Shown one piece after another: positions 49,079-60,427 of a stretch of DNA of 64,000 nt. The notes beneath the pieces are model-generated. The model saw nothing but the letters and a program-made list of their open reading frames with translations. It was not told the origin of the DNA and did no database searches. The translations under genes were made by a program, and so were the position numbers. The stretch is from Bacillus nakamurai (GTDB taxonomy: Bacteria > Bacillota > Bacilli > Bacillales > Bacillaceae): assembly GCF_001584325.1 (NCBI RefSeq), contig NZ_LSAZ01000010.1, positions 35,970-99,969 of the forward strand, read 5' to 3'. The first letter of the stretch is position 1. Each line of letters begins with the position of its first letter.

Positions 49079-50041
49079 ATGAAATTTAAAATGGCCTATT
49101 CTTTTTTAAATGACGATATTGATGTGATTGAAAGGGAGCTTGAGCAAACGGTACGGTCTGATTATCCCCTGTTAAGCGAAGCGGGGCTTCATTTGCTGCA
49201 GGCAGGGGGCAAGCGGATCCGCCCTGTTTTCGTATTGCTTTCCGGCATGTTTGGCGACTATGACATTAATAAAATCAAATATGTCGCAGTGACGCTGGAA
49301 ATGATTCATATGGCATCGCTTGTTCACGACGACGTCATTGATGACGCCGAACTGCGGAGGGGAAAACCGACTATTAAAGCCAAATGGGACAATCGCATTG
49401 CCATGTACACCGGTGATTACATGCTTGCCGGTTCGCTTGAAATGATGACGAGATTAGATGAGCCGAAAGCCCATCGGATCCTGTCCAAAACCATCGTAGA
49501 AGTATGCCTCGGAGAAATTGAGCAAATCAAAGACAAATACAATATGGAACAAAACCTCAGAACCTATTTGCGCCGCATCAAACGAAAAACGGCTCTTCTC
49601 ATCGCCGTCAGCTGCCAGCTTGGCGCAATTGCCTCGGGTGCCGATGAAAAGATTCATAAAGCATTATATTGGTTCGGCTATTATGTGGGAATGTCCTATC
49701 AAATCATTGATGATATTCTTGATTTCACATCAACTGAAGAAGAGCTGGGAAAACCCGTCGGAGGAGATCTGCTGCAAGGAAATGTCACCTTGCCTGTTCT
49801 GTACGCGCTGCATCAGCCTGAATTGAAAAATCAGCTGAAGTTAATTAACAGCGAGACAACGCAGGAGCAGCTCGCGCCGATCATTGAAAATATTAAACGG
49901 ACGGACGCAATTGAAAAATCAATGGCTGTCAGTGAAAGATATTTAAAAAAAGCGTTCGAGCAGCTGAATACATTGCCGAGAGGCCGGGCCCGTTCTTCAT
50001 TGGCCGCGATCGCAAAATATATCGGCAAACGGAAATTTTAA
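49079..50041 (+). CDS. hepT: Heptaprenyl diphosphate synthase component II HepT
   Basis: Catalytic trans-prenyltransferase (320 residues) that adds IPP units to farnesyl diphosphate to make C35. Both Asp-rich motifs are visible: DDVIDD (residues 84-89) and DDILD (211-215), plus GGKRIRP (about 44-50). I start at ATG 49079 behind TGGGTGA; GTG 49070 lies in that site. The upstream codons of the same frame read ITDVWVND after TGATGA, so a longer start is excluded here. Confidence 0.95.
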   Translation: MKFKMAYSFLNDDIDVIERELEQTVRSDYPLLSEAGLHLLQAGGKRIRPVFVLLSGMFGDYDINKIKYVAVTLEMIHMASLVHDDVIDDAELRRGKPTIKAKWDNRIAMYTGDYMLAGSLEMMTRLDEPKAHRILSKTIVEVCLGEIEQIKDKYNMEQNLRTYLRRIKRKTALLIAVSCQLGAIASGADEKIHKALYWFGYYVGMSYQIIDDILDFTSTEEELGKPVGGDLLQGNVTLPVLYALHQPELKNQLKLINSETTQEQLAPIIENIKRTDAIEKSMAVSERYLKKAFEQLNTLPRGRARSSLAAIAKYIGKRKF

Positions 50042-50159
50042 GTCCTTTACGAACAAGATGTGAACTTTCTCCGCCCTGGATTGATTAATTGTCAGAAAGA
50101 TGTTACGATTTCGGTGTGCAACTTGAAAGCCTATACATAATGATGGGGTGGAGAATCTT

Positions 50160-50604
50160 ATGGAAAAAACTTTTATCATGGTAAAACCGGACGGCGTACA
50201 GCGCCAGCTGATCGGAGAAATTTTATCCAGATTTGAACGTAAGGGCTTACAATTGGCAGGAGCCAAGCTGATGTCGGTTTCTGAACAAATGGCTGAAAAT
50301 CATTATGCTGAACATAAAGGGAAACCGTTTTTCGGTGAGCTTGTGGAGTTCATTACGTCAGGTCCTGTATTTGCGATGGTATGGGAAGGCGAAAATGTCA
50401 TTGACATCACAAGACAGCTGATCGGAAAAACAAACCCGAAAGAAGCGCTGCCGGGCACAATCCGTGGAGACTTCGGGATGTTTGTCGGCAAAAATATTAT
50501 TCACGGCTCTGATTCTTTAGAAAGCGCTGAGCGTGAAATTCAAATTTTCTTTAAGCAAGAAGAGCTTGTGCCATATCAAAAATTACTGGCCGACTGGGTG
50601 TACT

Positions 50605-50606
<2 letters not shown>
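50160..50606 (+). CDS. ndk: Nucleoside diphosphate kinase Ndk
   Basis: Balances nucleoside triphosphates by moving the gamma-phosphate through a phospho-histidine. The 148-residue protein has the N-terminal [15 protein letters not shown] and the active-site [16 protein letters not shown], with the catalytic His near residue 115. ATG 50160 follows GGTGGAG; an in-frame ATG at 50148 overlaps that site. It lies 118 bases after hepT. Confidence 0.96.
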
Positions 50607-51568
<962 letters not shown>

Positions 51569-51638
51569 AAGACTTTTTATGAAAACTTGTGGTATAGTTC
51601 TACTTAAAAGCGTTAATGCGATGAAGGGAGAAGAAGGA

Positions 51639-52811
51639 ATGAGATATTTAACAGCCGGTGAATCACACGGCCCTCAACTGACGACAATTATTGAAGGTGT
51701 GCCTGCAGGGCTTTATATAACTGAGGAAGATATTAATTTTGAGCTTGCCAGACGCCAAAAAGGCCACGGCCGCGGCCGCCGCATGCAGATCGAGACGGAT
51801 CAGGCTAAAATCATGAGCGGGGTGCGTCATGCCCGGACTCTGGGTTCACCGATTGCGCTTGTCGTGGAAAATAAGGACTGGACCCATTGGACAAAAATCA
51901 TGGGCGCCGCTCCGATTACAAAAGAAGAAGAAAGTGAAATGAAGCGGCAAATTTCAAGACCGAGACCGGGGCACGCAGATTTGAACGGCGCTATTAAGTA
52001 TAATCACCGTGATATGAGAAATGTGTTAGAACGATCTTCCGCGCGTGAAACAACGGTTCGAGTGGCTGCCGGCGCTGTCGCAAAAAAAATTCTGTCGGAG
52101 CTTGGCATTACAGTGGCCGGACACGTTTTGGAAATAGGCGGGGTGAAAGCTGAAAAAACCGATTACACGTCAATCGAAGACTTGCAGCGGGTAACCGAGG
52201 AATCACCGGTCAGATGCTACGATGAAGAAGCGGGCCGTAAAATGATGGCGGCTATAGATGAAGCGAAAGCAAACGGTGACTCAATCGGCGGAATCGTAGA
52301 GGTAATTGTCGAAGGCATGCCTGTCGGCGTCGGCAGCTACGTTCACTACGACCGCAAGCTTGACAGTAAGCTTGCCGCGGCCGTCTTGTCCATTAATGCA
52401 TTTAAGGGCGTTGAATTTGGCATCGGCTTTGAAGCGGCCGGCAAAAACGGCAGTGACGTTCATGATGAAATCATTTGGGACGAGGAAAAAGGCTATACGC
52501 GTGCGACAAACCGTCTTGGCGGGTTGGAAGGCGGTATGACGACAGGAATGCCGATTGTCGTCCGCGGTGTCATGAAGCCGATCCCGACCTTGTACAAACC
52601 GCTGAAAAGCGTTGATATTGAAACGAAAGAGCCGTTTTCTGCAAGCATTGAGCGTTCAGACAGCTGCGCAGTTCCCGCAGCAAGCGTAGTGGCAGAAGCA
52701 GCAGTGGCCTGGGAAATAGCCAATGCCGTCGTGGAACAATTTGGCCTGGACCAAATCGACCGCATTAAAGAAAATGTAGAAAACATGAGAAAACTGTCGA
52801 GGGAATTCTGA
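51639..52811 (+). CDS. aroF: Chorismate synthase AroF
   Basis: Last enzyme of the shikimate pathway: converts EPSP to chorismate with reduced FMN. Length 390. Signatures: [20 protein letters not shown] (residues 5-24), [11 protein letters not shown] (about 45-55), [11 protein letters not shown] (about 111-121) and the [18 protein letters not shown] block. ATG 51639 follows AAGGGAGAAGAAGG; the open frame reaches upstream inside cheR. It starts the aromatic supraoperon and shares one base with the aroB start. Confidence 0.96.
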   Translation: MRYLTAGESHGPQLTTIIEGVPAGLYITEEDINFELARRQKGHGRGRRMQIETDQAKIMSGVRHARTLGSPIALVVENKDWTHWTKIMGAAPITKEEESEMKRQISRPRPGHADLNGAIKYNHRDMRNVLERSSARETTVRVAAGAVAKKILSELGITVAGHVLEIGGVKAEKTDYTSIEDLQRVTEESPVRCYDEEAGRKMMAAIDEAKANGDSIGGIVEVIVEGMPVGVGSYVHYDRKLDSKLAAAVLSINAFKGVEFGIGFEAAGKNGSDVHDEIIWDEEKGYTRATNRLGGLEGGMTTGMPIVVRGVMKPIPTLYKPLKSVDIETKEPFSASIERSDSCAVPAASVVAEAAVAWEIANAVVEQFGLDQIDRIKENVENMRKLSREF

Positions 52812-53899
52812 TGAAAGAGCTTGAGGTACGGACTGCTTCCTCATCGTATCCCGTTTATATCGGTGAAGGCATAAGAAAACAGGCCGCTGCATTTTTGACT
52901 TCACTGAACAGGCCGATGACGAAAATTTTACTTGTGACAGATGCTGAAGTCGACCGCCTGTACGGCGATGATATGTATCAGCTCTTAAGCGAAAAATGGC
53001 CCGTAAAAAAAGTCATCGTGCCGAGCGGTGAAGAAGCGAAGTCCATGGAAATGTATGAACGGATTCAAACGGAAGCCATTTCTTTTCATATGGACCGCTC
53101 CTCGTGTATGATCGCATTCGGAGGCGGTGTCACGGGTGATTTAGCAGGTTTTTGCGCAGCGACTTTTATGCGCGGAATTGATTTTATTCAAATGCCGACG
53201 ACGCTGCTTGCCCATGATAGTGCGGTTGGGGGCAAGGTGGCTGTAAATCATAAGCTCGGAAAGAATTTAATCGGCGCGTTTTATCAGCCGAAAGCGGTGA
53301 TTTATGATACAGAGCTTTTACAAACATTGCCGGAACAAGAACTGAGATCAGGTATGGCCGAAGTGATTAAACATGCGCTTATTGCCGATCACGTTTTTTT
53401 AGAGCAGCTTCTTGGGCTTCAAACATTAAACGGACTGACAAGCGATGATTTAAATGAGATGATTTATAAAGGCATTTCTATTAAATCTGCCGTTGTGCAT
53501 GAGGACGAAAAGGAAGAGGGAATCAGAGCTTTCTTGAATTTCGGGCATACACTCGGCCACGCCATTGAAGCCGAATACGGGTACGGTCAAATCACACATG
53601 GAGATGCCGTAGCCCTAGGCATGCAGTTTGCTCTTTTTGTAAGTGAACAGGCTGTTGGATGCCGAATGGACAGAAAAAGGCTCACAGAGTGGCTGAGAGG
53701 GCTCGGCTATCCCGGCACCATCAGAAAAGATATCGAAACGTCTGTTCTTTCCGGCCGGATGATGAATGATAAAAAAACGCGCGGAGGCATGATCCAGTTC
53801 ATTGTCTTAAAGGAATTAGGCAAAGCAGGAGACCTTATGCTTTCAAGAGATGAGCTGGAAAATTGGCTGAACAAGTGGCGAATGGAGGAGACAGCATGA
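52811..53899 (+). CDS. aroB: 3-dehydroquinate synthase AroB
   Basis: Second shikimate enzyme: cyclises DAHP to 3-dehydroquinate using NAD and a divalent metal. Length 362. Visible motifs: nucleotide-binding [20 protein letters not shown] (about 99-118), [16 protein letters not shown] (about 122-137), and metal ligands in [10 protein letters not shown] and [12 protein letters not shown]. Start ATG 52811 uses the last base of the aroF stop; the stop overlaps aroH by four bases (ATGA). Confidence 0.96.
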   Translation: MKELEVRTASSSYPVYIGEGIRKQAAAFLTSLNRPMTKILLVTDAEVDRLYGDDMYQLLSEKWPVKKVIVPSGEEAKSMEMYERIQTEAISFHMDRSSCMIAFGGGVTGDLAGFCAATFMRGIDFIQMPTTLLAHDSAVGGKVAVNHKLGKNLIGAFYQPKAVIYDTELLQTLPEQELRSGMAEVIKHALIADHVFLEQLLGLQTLNGLTSDDLNEMIYKGISIKSAVVHEDEKEEGIRAFLNFGHTLGHAIEAEYGYGQITHGDAVALGMQFALFVSEQAVGCRMDRKRLTEWLRGLGYPGTIRKDIETSVLSGRMMNDKKTRGGMIQFIVLKELGKAGDLMLSRDELENWLNKWRMEETA

Positions 53900-54279
53900 T
53901 GATACGCGGCATTCGCGGAGCAACGACGGTTGAACATGACACCGAACAGGAAATTTTAGAAAAAACGCAGCAGCTGCTTGAAAAAATCATTGAGGAAAAT
54001 CAAACAAAGGCAGAAGACGTTGTGCAAATACTGCTATCTGCCACTCCCGATCTTCATTCTGTTTTTCCGGCTAAAGCGGTTCGGCGCCTTTCCGGCTGGC
54101 AGTATGTGCCGGTGACGTGCATGCAGGAAATGGACGTGAACGGCGGCCTGAAAAAATGTATTCGGGTCATGATGACCGTTCAGACGGATACGCCTCAAGA
54201 TGAGATCAGGCATGTATATTTAGAAAAAGCCGTTGTGTTAAGGCCAGATTTATCATTGACAAAAAATGCTGAATTGTAA
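53896..54279 (+). CDS. aroH: Monofunctional chorismate mutase AroH
   Basis: Rearranges chorismate to prephenate. The 127-residue protein is of the Bacillus trimeric AroH type, with [18 protein letters not shown] at the N-terminus (Arg7 of the active site), Glu near 78 (MQEMDV), Arg90 in CIRVMM and the Tyr/Leu tail. ATG 53896 follows GGAGACAGC. The trp promoter lies inside its 3' end. Product goes toward Tyr and Phe, while trpE takes chorismate toward Trp, so branch-point genes are adjacent. Confidence 0.95.
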   Translation: MMIRGIRGATTVEHDTEQEILEKTQQLLEKIIEENQTKAEDVVQILLSATPDLHSVFPAKAVRRLSGWQYVPVTCMQEMDVNGGLKKCIRVMMTVQTDTPQDEIRHVYLEKAVVLRPDLSLTKNAEL

Positions 54280-54285
54280 TACGAT
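54256..54285 (+). promoter_or_regulatory. trp promoter, -35 inside aroH
   Basis: TTGACA (54256-54261), an 18-base spacer and TACGAT (54280-54285). The -35 box lies within the last codons of aroH, so trpE can be started from here or by read-through from aroF. Confidence 0.85.
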
Positions 54286-54348
54286 AAACAAAGCTTTAGA
54301 AATACACAGGAGTGTGTATAAAAGCAAAAGCAAGACCATGAAACAGCT

Positions 54349-54402
54349 GAGTTTAGAATAGGGTAGCAGAGAATGAGTTTAGCCTGAGCTGAGATAAACT
54401 AG
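54349..54402 (+). promoter_or_regulatory. TRAP-binding triplet array of the trp leader
   Basis: Ten GAG or TAG triplets begin at 54349, 54354, 54359, 54364, 54369, 54375, 54380, 54386, 54391 and 54400. The first nine have the two- to three-base spacing that TRAP requires; the last gap is six. TRAP from mtrB (47208) bound to tryptophan would hold this segment and block the antiterminator. Confidence 0.93.
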
Positions 54403-54413
54403 TCTTTATTCTG

Positions 54414-54450
54414 CCCAAAAGAAGCCTTTCTTTTGGGTTTATTTTTTATA
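54414..54450 (+). terminator. trp attenuator (TRAP-controlled terminator)
   Basis: Stem cccaaaag (54414-54421) with cttttggg (54430-54437), then a T-rich tail, just after the TRAP array. An alternative antiterminator can form from the upstream gataaactagtctttattc region. Confidence 0.92.
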
Positions 54451-54504
54451 CGTACGATCCCTCTCACTCTTCATCTCATTCTCCTTCCCGTAAGGAGGAG
54501 AAGC

Positions 54505-56052
54505 ATGAACATACAATCGGATGTTTCCTTATTTTTAAAGGACAGTCTGACACACCGCACCATTCCGATCGTAGAGACATTTACGGTTGACACGATCACA
54601 CCCATCCAAATGGTAGAAAAACTGGACAGGAACATTACGTATCTGCTGGAAAGTAAGGATGATACGTCAAGCTGGTCAAGATATTCCTTTATCGGCCTTG
54701 ATCCGTTTATCACAATTAAAGAGAGTGATAACGAGTTCACCGCTGCCGATTCAAAAGGCCATACGCTTTTTACGGCCGGCGAATTAAAAGAGGTACTTGA
54801 CTGGATGAATGAAAGCTTTCTCATTAAAATTCCCGATATCGACATCCCATTTTCAGGCGGAGCCGTCGGTTACTTGAGTTATGACATGATACCGCTTATA
54901 GAGCCTTCAGTGCCAAGCCACGCAAAAGAAACGGATTTGGAAAAATGTATGCTGTTTGTCTGCCGGAAAATCATTGCGTACGATCACGAAACGAAACAAG
55001 TGCATTTTATTCAATATGCATCGCTTAACGGACAAGAGACAGACGAAAAAAAACGGGCTGTTTTTAAAGAGAATTGCACAGAACTTCAGCAGCTGTTTGA
55101 CACATTAACAGAACCGAAAAGCGTGAAAGAGCTGTTTTTTTCAAAAGAAGCCTATGACACCCCAAGCTTTGCAAACGTCTCTTCCAATTATCAGAAAGAA
55201 GAGTTTATGGCAGATGTCCGCAAACTAAAAGAATATATAAAAGCGGGAGACATTTTTCAAGGCGTTCTTTCACAGAAGTTCGAGATACCGGTATCGCGAA
55301 ATTCGTTTGAGCTGTACAGGGTGCTGCGAATCGTCAATCCGTCGCCTTATATGTATTATATAAAACTGCCGGACAGGGACATCGTGGGCAGTTCGCCCGA
55401 GCGTTTAATCCGCGTGCATGACAGGCACTTGGAAATCCATCCGATCGCCGGAACGAGGAAAAGAGGAGCCGGAAAAAAAGAGGATGAGCGCCTGAAAAGA
55501 GAGCTGATGAATGACGAAAAGGAAAAGGCCGAACATTATATGCTCGTAGATCTTGCGCGCAATGATATCGGCAGAGTGGCAGAGTACGGTTCAGTATCCG
55601 TGCCTGAATTCACGAAAATCGTGTCCTTCTCCCATGTAATGCACATCATTTCGATTGTGACCGGCCGCTTAAAACAAGGCATCCATCCTGTTGACGCGCT
55701 GATGTCTGCATTTCCGGCAGGCACGCTCACGGGCGCTCCGAAAATACGTGCGATGCAGCTTTTACATGAACTGGAGCCGACACCCCGGGAAACATATGGC
55801 GGATGTATCGCTTATATCGGGTTTGACGGTTCGATTGATTCATGTATCACGATACGCACAATGAGTGTCAAAAACGGTACAGCGTCCATTCAAGCGGGTG
55901 CAGGGATCGTAGCTGATTCTGTCCCAGAAGCCGAATATGAAGAGAGCTGCAATAAAGCGGGTGCGCTCTTAAAAACGATTCAAATCGCCGAAGACATCTT
56001 TTCAGGCAGGGAGGAGAAGCCGGATGAACAAATTTCTGCAGCGATGCGTTAA
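54505..56052 (+). CDS. trpE: Anthranilate synthase component I TrpE
   Basis: Commits chorismate to tryptophan by making anthranilate from it with ammonia from the glutaminase subunit (TrpG/PabA, not in this window). Length 515. The tryptophan feedback motif LLES (ITYLLESKDD, about residues 47-56) is present. The chorismate-binding C-terminal domain has SPERLIRVHDRHLEIHPIAGT (about 310-330), LMNDEKEKAEH and AGAGIVADSVPEAEYEE. ATG 54505 follows AAGGAGGAG, which TRAP can also sequester in B. subtilis. It overlaps trpD by 29 bases. Confidence 0.96.
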   Translation: MNIQSDVSLFLKDSLTHRTIPIVETFTVDTITPIQMVEKLDRNITYLLESKDDTSSWSRYSFIGLDPFITIKESDNEFTAADSKGHTLFTAGELKEVLDWMNESFLIKIPDIDIPFSGGAVGYLSYDMIPLIEPSVPSHAKETDLEKCMLFVCRKIIAYDHETKQVHFIQYASLNGQETDEKKRAVFKENCTELQQLFDTLTEPKSVKELFFSKEAYDTPSFANVSSNYQKEEFMADVRKLKEYIKAGDIFQGVLSQKFEIPVSRNSFELYRVLRIVNPSPYMYYIKLPDRDIVGSSPERLIRVHDRHLEIHPIAGTRKRGAGKKEDERLKRELMNDEKEKAEHYMLVDLARNDIGRVAEYGSVSVPEFTKIVSFSHVMHIISIVTGRLKQGIHPVDALMSAFPAGTLTGAPKIRAMQLLHELEPTPRETYGGCIAYIGFDGSIDSCITIRTMSVKNGTASIQAGAGIVADSVPEAEYEESCNKAGALLKTIQIAEDIFSGREEKPDEQISAAMR

Positions 56053-57040
56053 CGGAAGCACACTTGCCGCTGATGAGGCGGAGCAGCTGATGGAGATGAT
56101 GATGAACGGAGAAATGAGTCAGCCGGAGATAGGCGGGATATTATCCGTTTTAGCCCACCGCGGCGAAACCGCAGATGAGCTTGCGGGGTTTGTAAAAGTC
56201 ATGCACGCCCAGGCCCGGACGGCGGAAGGCTTGCCGGACGTCGTTGATACGTGCGGGACCGGGGGAGACGGACTTTCTACGTTTAACATATCAACCGCAG
56301 CCGCCATCACGGCCTCGGCAGCCGGAGCCAAAATTGCCAAGCATGGAAACCGCTCAGTCTCGTCTAAGAGCGGAAGTGCGGATGTTCTGGAAAAACTAGG
56401 GGTATCGTTTCAAGCCACTCCTGACAGCGTCAAACGGAGCATTCAGACGAAACAGATGGGATTTCTATTTGCTCCGCTGTTCCATTCGTCTATGAAACAC
56501 GTAGCCGCTGCGAGAAAAGAGCTTGGCTTCAGAACCGTTTTTAATCTGCTCGGCCCGCTCAGCAATCCGTTGCAGGCAAAGCGGCAGGTGATCGGAGTCT
56601 ACTCGGCCGAAAAGGCGCGGCTGATGGCGAGCGCTCTGGAACGATTTGATGTAAGGCACGTGCTTCTCGTTTCCGGCCATGACGGGTTAGATGAGCTGTC
56701 AATCACATCACCGACCGATGTCATTGAGCTGAAAGACGGAGAACGGCGCGAATATACCGTATCACCGGAAGAATTCGGTTTAAAAAAAGGCTCCCTGAAG
56801 GATATTCAGGTGCAGTCACCGGAAGAGAGCGCCAGCCTCATTCAGAATATTTTTGCAAATCGATGCTCCCCGTCCGCTCTGCATATTACAGCTTTAAATG
56901 CAGGCGCGGCGATCTACACCGCAGGCATTGCAAACAGCCTGAAAGAAGGAACAGAGGCTGCGCTGGAAACGATTAAAAACGGAAATGCCAAAAGGCAGCT
57001 TGAACGTCTGAAACAGAAAGAGGAAGAAATCTATGCTTGA
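56024..57040 (+). CDS. trpD: Anthranilate phosphoribosyltransferase TrpD
   Basis: Adds phosphoribosyl from PRPP to anthranilate. Length 338. The signature glycine loop [20 protein letters not shown] (about residues 75-94) and [21 protein letters not shown] (about 106-126, in part) are present, along with [16 protein letters not shown] 56024 follows GGGAGGAGAAG inside trpE. It shares eight bases with trpC, so the whole block trpEDCFBA is translationally coupled. Confidence 0.96.
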   Translation: MNKFLQRCVNGSTLAADEAEQLMEMMMNGEMSQPEIGGILSVLAHRGETADELAGFVKVMHAQARTAEGLPDVVDTCGTGGDGLSTFNISTAAAITASAAGAKIAKHGNRSVSSKSGSADVLEKLGVSFQATPDSVKRSIQTKQMGFLFAPLFHSSMKHVAAARKELGFRTVFNLLGPLSNPLQAKRQVIGVYSAEKARLMASALERFDVRHVLLVSGHDGLDELSITSPTDVIELKDGERREYTVSPEEFGLKKGSLKDIQVQSPEESASLIQNIFANRCSPSALHITALNAGAAIYTAGIANSLKEGTEAALETIKNGNAKRQLERLKQKEEEIYA

Positions 57041-57785
57041 TCAAATCATCAAACAGAAAAAAGAAGAAATGAAATCAATTATCTTACCTGAAACCCGTCA
57101 TGTCGAACGGCGCTCCTTTAAAGAAGCGCTCGCCCATCCGAACCGTTTTATCGGGTTAATCGCCGAGGTGAAAAAAGCTTCGCCATCGAAAGGGCTGATC
57201 AAAGAGCATTTCTTCCCGGAAACAATTGCGGCAGATTACGAAGCGGCAAGGGCTGATGCGCTTTCTGTCCTGACGGAAACCCGTTTTTTTCAAGGGAACA
57301 ATCAATATTTGACAGACGTCAAACAGACCGTTTCTCTTCCTGTGCTGAGAAAAGATTTTATTATCGATTCCGTTCAGGTGGAAGAATCATATCGGATCGG
57401 GGCCGACGCTATATTGCTGATAGGAGAAGTGCTGGAGCCCATACAGCTTCACGAGCTTTACACGGAGGCCCGGGAGAAGGGCATGGATGTTCTCGTTGAA
57501 GTCCATGACGAAGCAGCTCTTGAACGGATTTTAAATGTGTTTCAGCCGGAGATACTCGGCATTAACAACCGAGACTTGAAAACGTTTCGAACATCTGTGG
57601 CTCAAACGGAAAAAATAGCGGCGCTTGTGCCGGACGGCTGTCTGTTAATAAGCGAAAGCGGCATCGGCTCTTTAGACGATCTGCAATTCGTCAAGGAACA
57701 CGGGGCGCAGGCTGTTCTGATCGGAGAATCATTGATGAGACAGGATTCGCAGCAGCAGGCGATCCGCCGCTTATTTGGAGAGTGA
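57033..57785 (+). CDS. trpC: Indole-3-glycerol phosphate synthase TrpC
   Basis: TIM-barrel enzyme that closes the indole ring from CdRP with loss of CO2 and water. Length 250. Visible: [19 protein letters not shown] (about 42-60, catalytic Lys and Glu set), [12 protein letters not shown] (about 105-116), [24 protein letters not shown] and [16 protein letters not shown] 57033 follows AGAGGAAG and overlaps the trpD end. Confidence 0.96.
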   Translation: MLDQIIKQKKEEMKSIILPETRHVERRSFKEALAHPNRFIGLIAEVKKASPSKGLIKEHFFPETIAADYEAARADALSVLTETRFFQGNNQYLTDVKQTVSLPVLRKDFIIDSVQVEESYRIGADAILLIGEVLEPIQLHELYTEAREKGMDVLVEVHDEAALERILNVFQPEILGINNRDLKTFRTSVAQTEKIAALVPDGCLLISESGIGSLDDLQFVKEHGAQAVLIGESLMRQDSQQQAIRRLFGE

Positions 57786-57789
57786 GGAC

Positions 57790-58443
57790 GTGGAAAAACC
57801 TGAATTAAAATATTGCGGCATCCGCTCAGAGCGTGATTATGAGCTTGCTGCGCTGTCACAAGCGGATTATCTCGGATTTATTTTTGCCGAAAGCAAACGG
57901 AAAGTCACACCAGGCGACGTACAGGAATGGTTCGGACGGTTTCAGACAGATCAAAAACGCGTCGGTGTTTTTGTCAATGAGACGGCGGAAAACATCGCGC
58001 GCATCGCAGCAGATCTCTCACTCGATGTCATTCAGCTGCATGGAGATGAATCACCCGAAGATGCCCGCCGCCTTCGCCCGCTTGTGTGCTGTGAGATATG
58101 GAAGGCGCTCCATCATCGTGGAGGAACGCTTCAGCAGATGACACAATTTGAAAGCGCAGTTGACGGCTATGTCATTGATTCCTCCGTAAAAGGAATGAGA
58201 GGCGGAACCGGCATCACCTTTTCATGGGATTGTGTCCCCTTATACAGAAATCAGGCCCGGCATGCAAAAAAACGCTGTTTTATCGCAGGCGGCGTCAATC
58301 CGGAAACAATAACCGATTTACTCAAATGGCGACCCGGCGGCATAGACCTTGCAAGCGGAATTGAAAAAAAAGGACAAAAGGATAAAACACTTATCCGGCT
58401 TTTAGAAGAAAGGATGAACCATTATGTATCCATACCCAAATGA
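57790..58443 (+). CDS. trpF: Phosphoribosylanthranilate isomerase TrpF
   Basis: Amadori isomerisation of PRA to CdRP. Length 217 from GTG 57790 (behind AGTGAGG); TTG 57775 would place the start inside trpC without a site. The TIM barrel has [16 protein letters not shown] with the catalytic Cys near residue 8, [15 protein letters not shown] (about 77-91), the catalytic Asp region [19 protein letters not shown] (about 124-142) and [11 protein letters not shown]. It overlaps trpB by 20 bases. Confidence 0.95.
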   Translation: MEKPELKYCGIRSERDYELAALSQADYLGFIFAESKRKVTPGDVQEWFGRFQTDQKRVGVFVNETAENIARIAADLSLDVIQLHGDESPEDARRLRPLVCCEIWKALHHRGGTLQQMTQFESAVDGYVIDSSVKGMRGGTGITFSWDCVPLYRNQARHAKKRCFIAGGVNPETITDLLKWRPGGIDLASGIEKKGQKDKTLIRLLEERMNHYVSIPK

Positions 58444-59626
58444 AATCGGAAGATACGGCGAATTCGGAGGCAAATTTGTCCCTGAAACATTAATGCAGCC
58501 GCTGGAAGAAATCGAAAAAGCCTTCAAAGAATTAAAAAATGATCCGGCTTTTCACGCCGAATATAAAAAATTGCTGTTTGATTATTCCGGCAGGCCGACG
58601 GCATTAACCTTCGCCGACCGGGTGTCGGAGTATTTGGGAGGGGCTAAAATTTATCTGAAAAGAGAAGATTTAAATCACACGGGTTCCCACAAAATCAATA
58701 ACGCATTAGGTCAGATTCTGCTAGCTGAAAAAATGGGCAAAACAAAAATCATCGCTGAAACAGGTGCAGGCCAGCACGGCGTGGCTGCCGCAACGGTTGC
58801 TGCGAAATTCGGTTTTGACTGCACGGTTTTCATGGGGGAAGAGGACGTCGCGCGCCAGTCGCTGAACGTCTTCCGGATGAAATTGCTCGGCGCAAAGGTT
58901 GTGCCGGTTTCAAGCGGAAACGGAACGCTGAAGGATGCGACAAATGAGGCCATCAGGTATTGGGTGCAGCATTGTGAAGACCATTTCTACCTCATCGGTT
59001 CTGTAGTCGGCCCGCACCCGTATCCGTATATCGTCCGAGAATTTCAGAAAATGATCGGCGCGGAAGCAAAAGAGCAGCTCCGGCAGATGGAAGGATCGCT
59101 TCCGGATAAGGTGGTCGCGTGTGTCGGCGGAGGCAGCAATGCGATGGGTATCTTTCAGGCCTTTTTAGAAGAGGATACAGAACTGGTCGGTGCCGAAGCG
59201 GCCGGAAAAGGAATTGACACGCCGCTGCACGCGGCCACGATTGCAAAAGGAACGCTCGGTGTGATTCACGGTTCGATGACCTATTTGATACAGGACGAAT
59301 ACGGACAAATCATAGAACCGTATTCCATTTCAGCGGGGCTTGATTATCCCGGCATCGGGCCGGAGCACGCCTTTTTGCATAAGAGCGGGCGTGTGAAGTA
59401 TGAAGGCGTGACAGATGATGAAGCAATTGCTGCATTACGCCTGCTTTCTGAAAAAGAAGGCATTCTGCCGGCGATTGAATCCGCACATGCGCTGGCAAAA
59501 GCGTTTGAAATGGCAAAAGAGATGGATAAGGACCAAATCATTCTCGTCAGTTTATCGGGAAGAGGGGACAAGGACGTTCATACGCTGATGCAAGTATTAA
59601 AAAACGAGGTGGGTACACATGTTTAA
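58424..59626 (+). CDS. trpB: Tryptophan synthase beta chain TrpB
   Basis: PLP enzyme that condenses indole with serine in the alpha2-beta2 complex. Length 400. The PLP lysine is Lys90 in [10 protein letters not shown]; the phosphate loop is [12 protein letters not shown] (about 229-240), and the catalytic Glu lies in [13 protein letters not shown] (about 109-121). ATG 58424 follows AAAGGATG within trpF. It overlaps trpA by eight bases. Confidence 0.97.
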   Translation: MYPYPNEIGRYGEFGGKFVPETLMQPLEEIEKAFKELKNDPAFHAEYKKLLFDYSGRPTALTFADRVSEYLGGAKIYLKREDLNHTGSHKINNALGQILLAEKMGKTKIIAETGAGQHGVAAATVAAKFGFDCTVFMGEEDVARQSLNVFRMKLLGAKVVPVSSGNGTLKDATNEAIRYWVQHCEDHFYLIGSVVGPHPYPYIVREFQKMIGAEAKEQLRQMEGSLPDKVVACVGGGSNAMGIFQAFLEEDTELVGAEAAGKGIDTPLHAATIAKGTLGVIHGSMTYLIQDEYGQIIEPYSISAGLDYPGIGPEHAFLHKSGRVKYEGVTDDEAIAALRLLSEKEGILPAIESAHALAKAFEMAKEMDKDQIILVSLSGRGDKDVHTLMQVLKNEVGTHV

Positions 59627-60416
59627 TCTGAAAGCGTCGGAGAAGTTATTTATTCCTTTCATAACAGCAGGCGATCCGCATCCTGAGATTTCGGTTGAAC
59701 TGGCAAAATCACTGCAAAAAGCCGGCGCCTCGGCCCTTGAAATCGGCGTGGCATATACAGATCCGCTCGCGGACGGCCCCGTCATTCAGCGGGCTTCCAA
59801 ACGGGCTCTGGGTAACGGAATGAATATCGTGAAAGCAATTGAACTTGGCGGCCAAATAAAAAAAAACGGCGTTCATATACCAATTATCCTCTTTACGTAT
59901 TATAATCCTGTGTTACAATTAGATAAAGAATACTTTTTCGCTTTACTGCGGGAAAACGACATAGACGGTCTGCTTGTACCGGATCTTCCATTAGAGGAAA
60001 GCGCCCTTTTGCAGGAGAAATGCAGGCAGGAGAACATCGCTTATATCTCGCTTGTTGCTCCGACGAGTGAAAACCGTTTGAAAATAATTACTGAACAGGC
60101 CGGCGGCTTTGTGTATTGTGTATCTTCTTTAGGCGTGACCGGCGTCCGCAGCGAATTCGAGCCGTCTGTTTACTCCTTCATCCGCAAGGTAAAGGAATTA
60201 AGCTCCGTCCCGGTGGCGGTCGGTTTTGGCATTTCAAGCCGCAAACAGGTTGCCGAGATGAATGAAATATGCGACGGGGTTGTTGTCGGCAGCGCGCTTG
60301 TCAGAAAGATTGAAGAGCTTGAAAGCAGGCTTATGAATCCGGAAACGAGAGAGGGTGCGCTTCTTGAATTTGAAGAATATGCGAAGACGTTCGGCGGTCT
60401 GTACAGTTTAAAATGA
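59619..60416 (+). CDS. trpA: Tryptophan synthase alpha chain TrpA
   Basis: Cleaves indole-3-glycerol phosphate and passes indole through a tunnel to TrpB. Length 265. Catalytic Glu in [19 protein letters not shown] (about residues 46-64; SDPxADGP is here TDPLADGP) and the Asp region [11 protein letters not shown] (about 119-129); phosphate site GVTGVRSEF and VGFGIS. ATG 59619 follows GAGGTGGG. It is followed by hisC after eleven bases. Confidence 0.96.
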   Translation: MFNLKASEKLFIPFITAGDPHPEISVELAKSLQKAGASALEIGVAYTDPLADGPVIQRASKRALGNGMNIVKAIELGGQIKKNGVHIPIILFTYYNPVLQLDKEYFFALLRENDIDGLLVPDLPLEESALLQEKCRQENIAYISLVAPTSENRLKIITEQAGGFVYCVSSLGVTGVRSEFEPSVYSFIRKVKELSSVPVAVGFGISSRKQVAEMNEICDGVVVGSALVRKIEELESRLMNPETREGALLEFEEYAKTFGGLYSLK

Positions 60417-60427
60417 GGTGACTGGAT

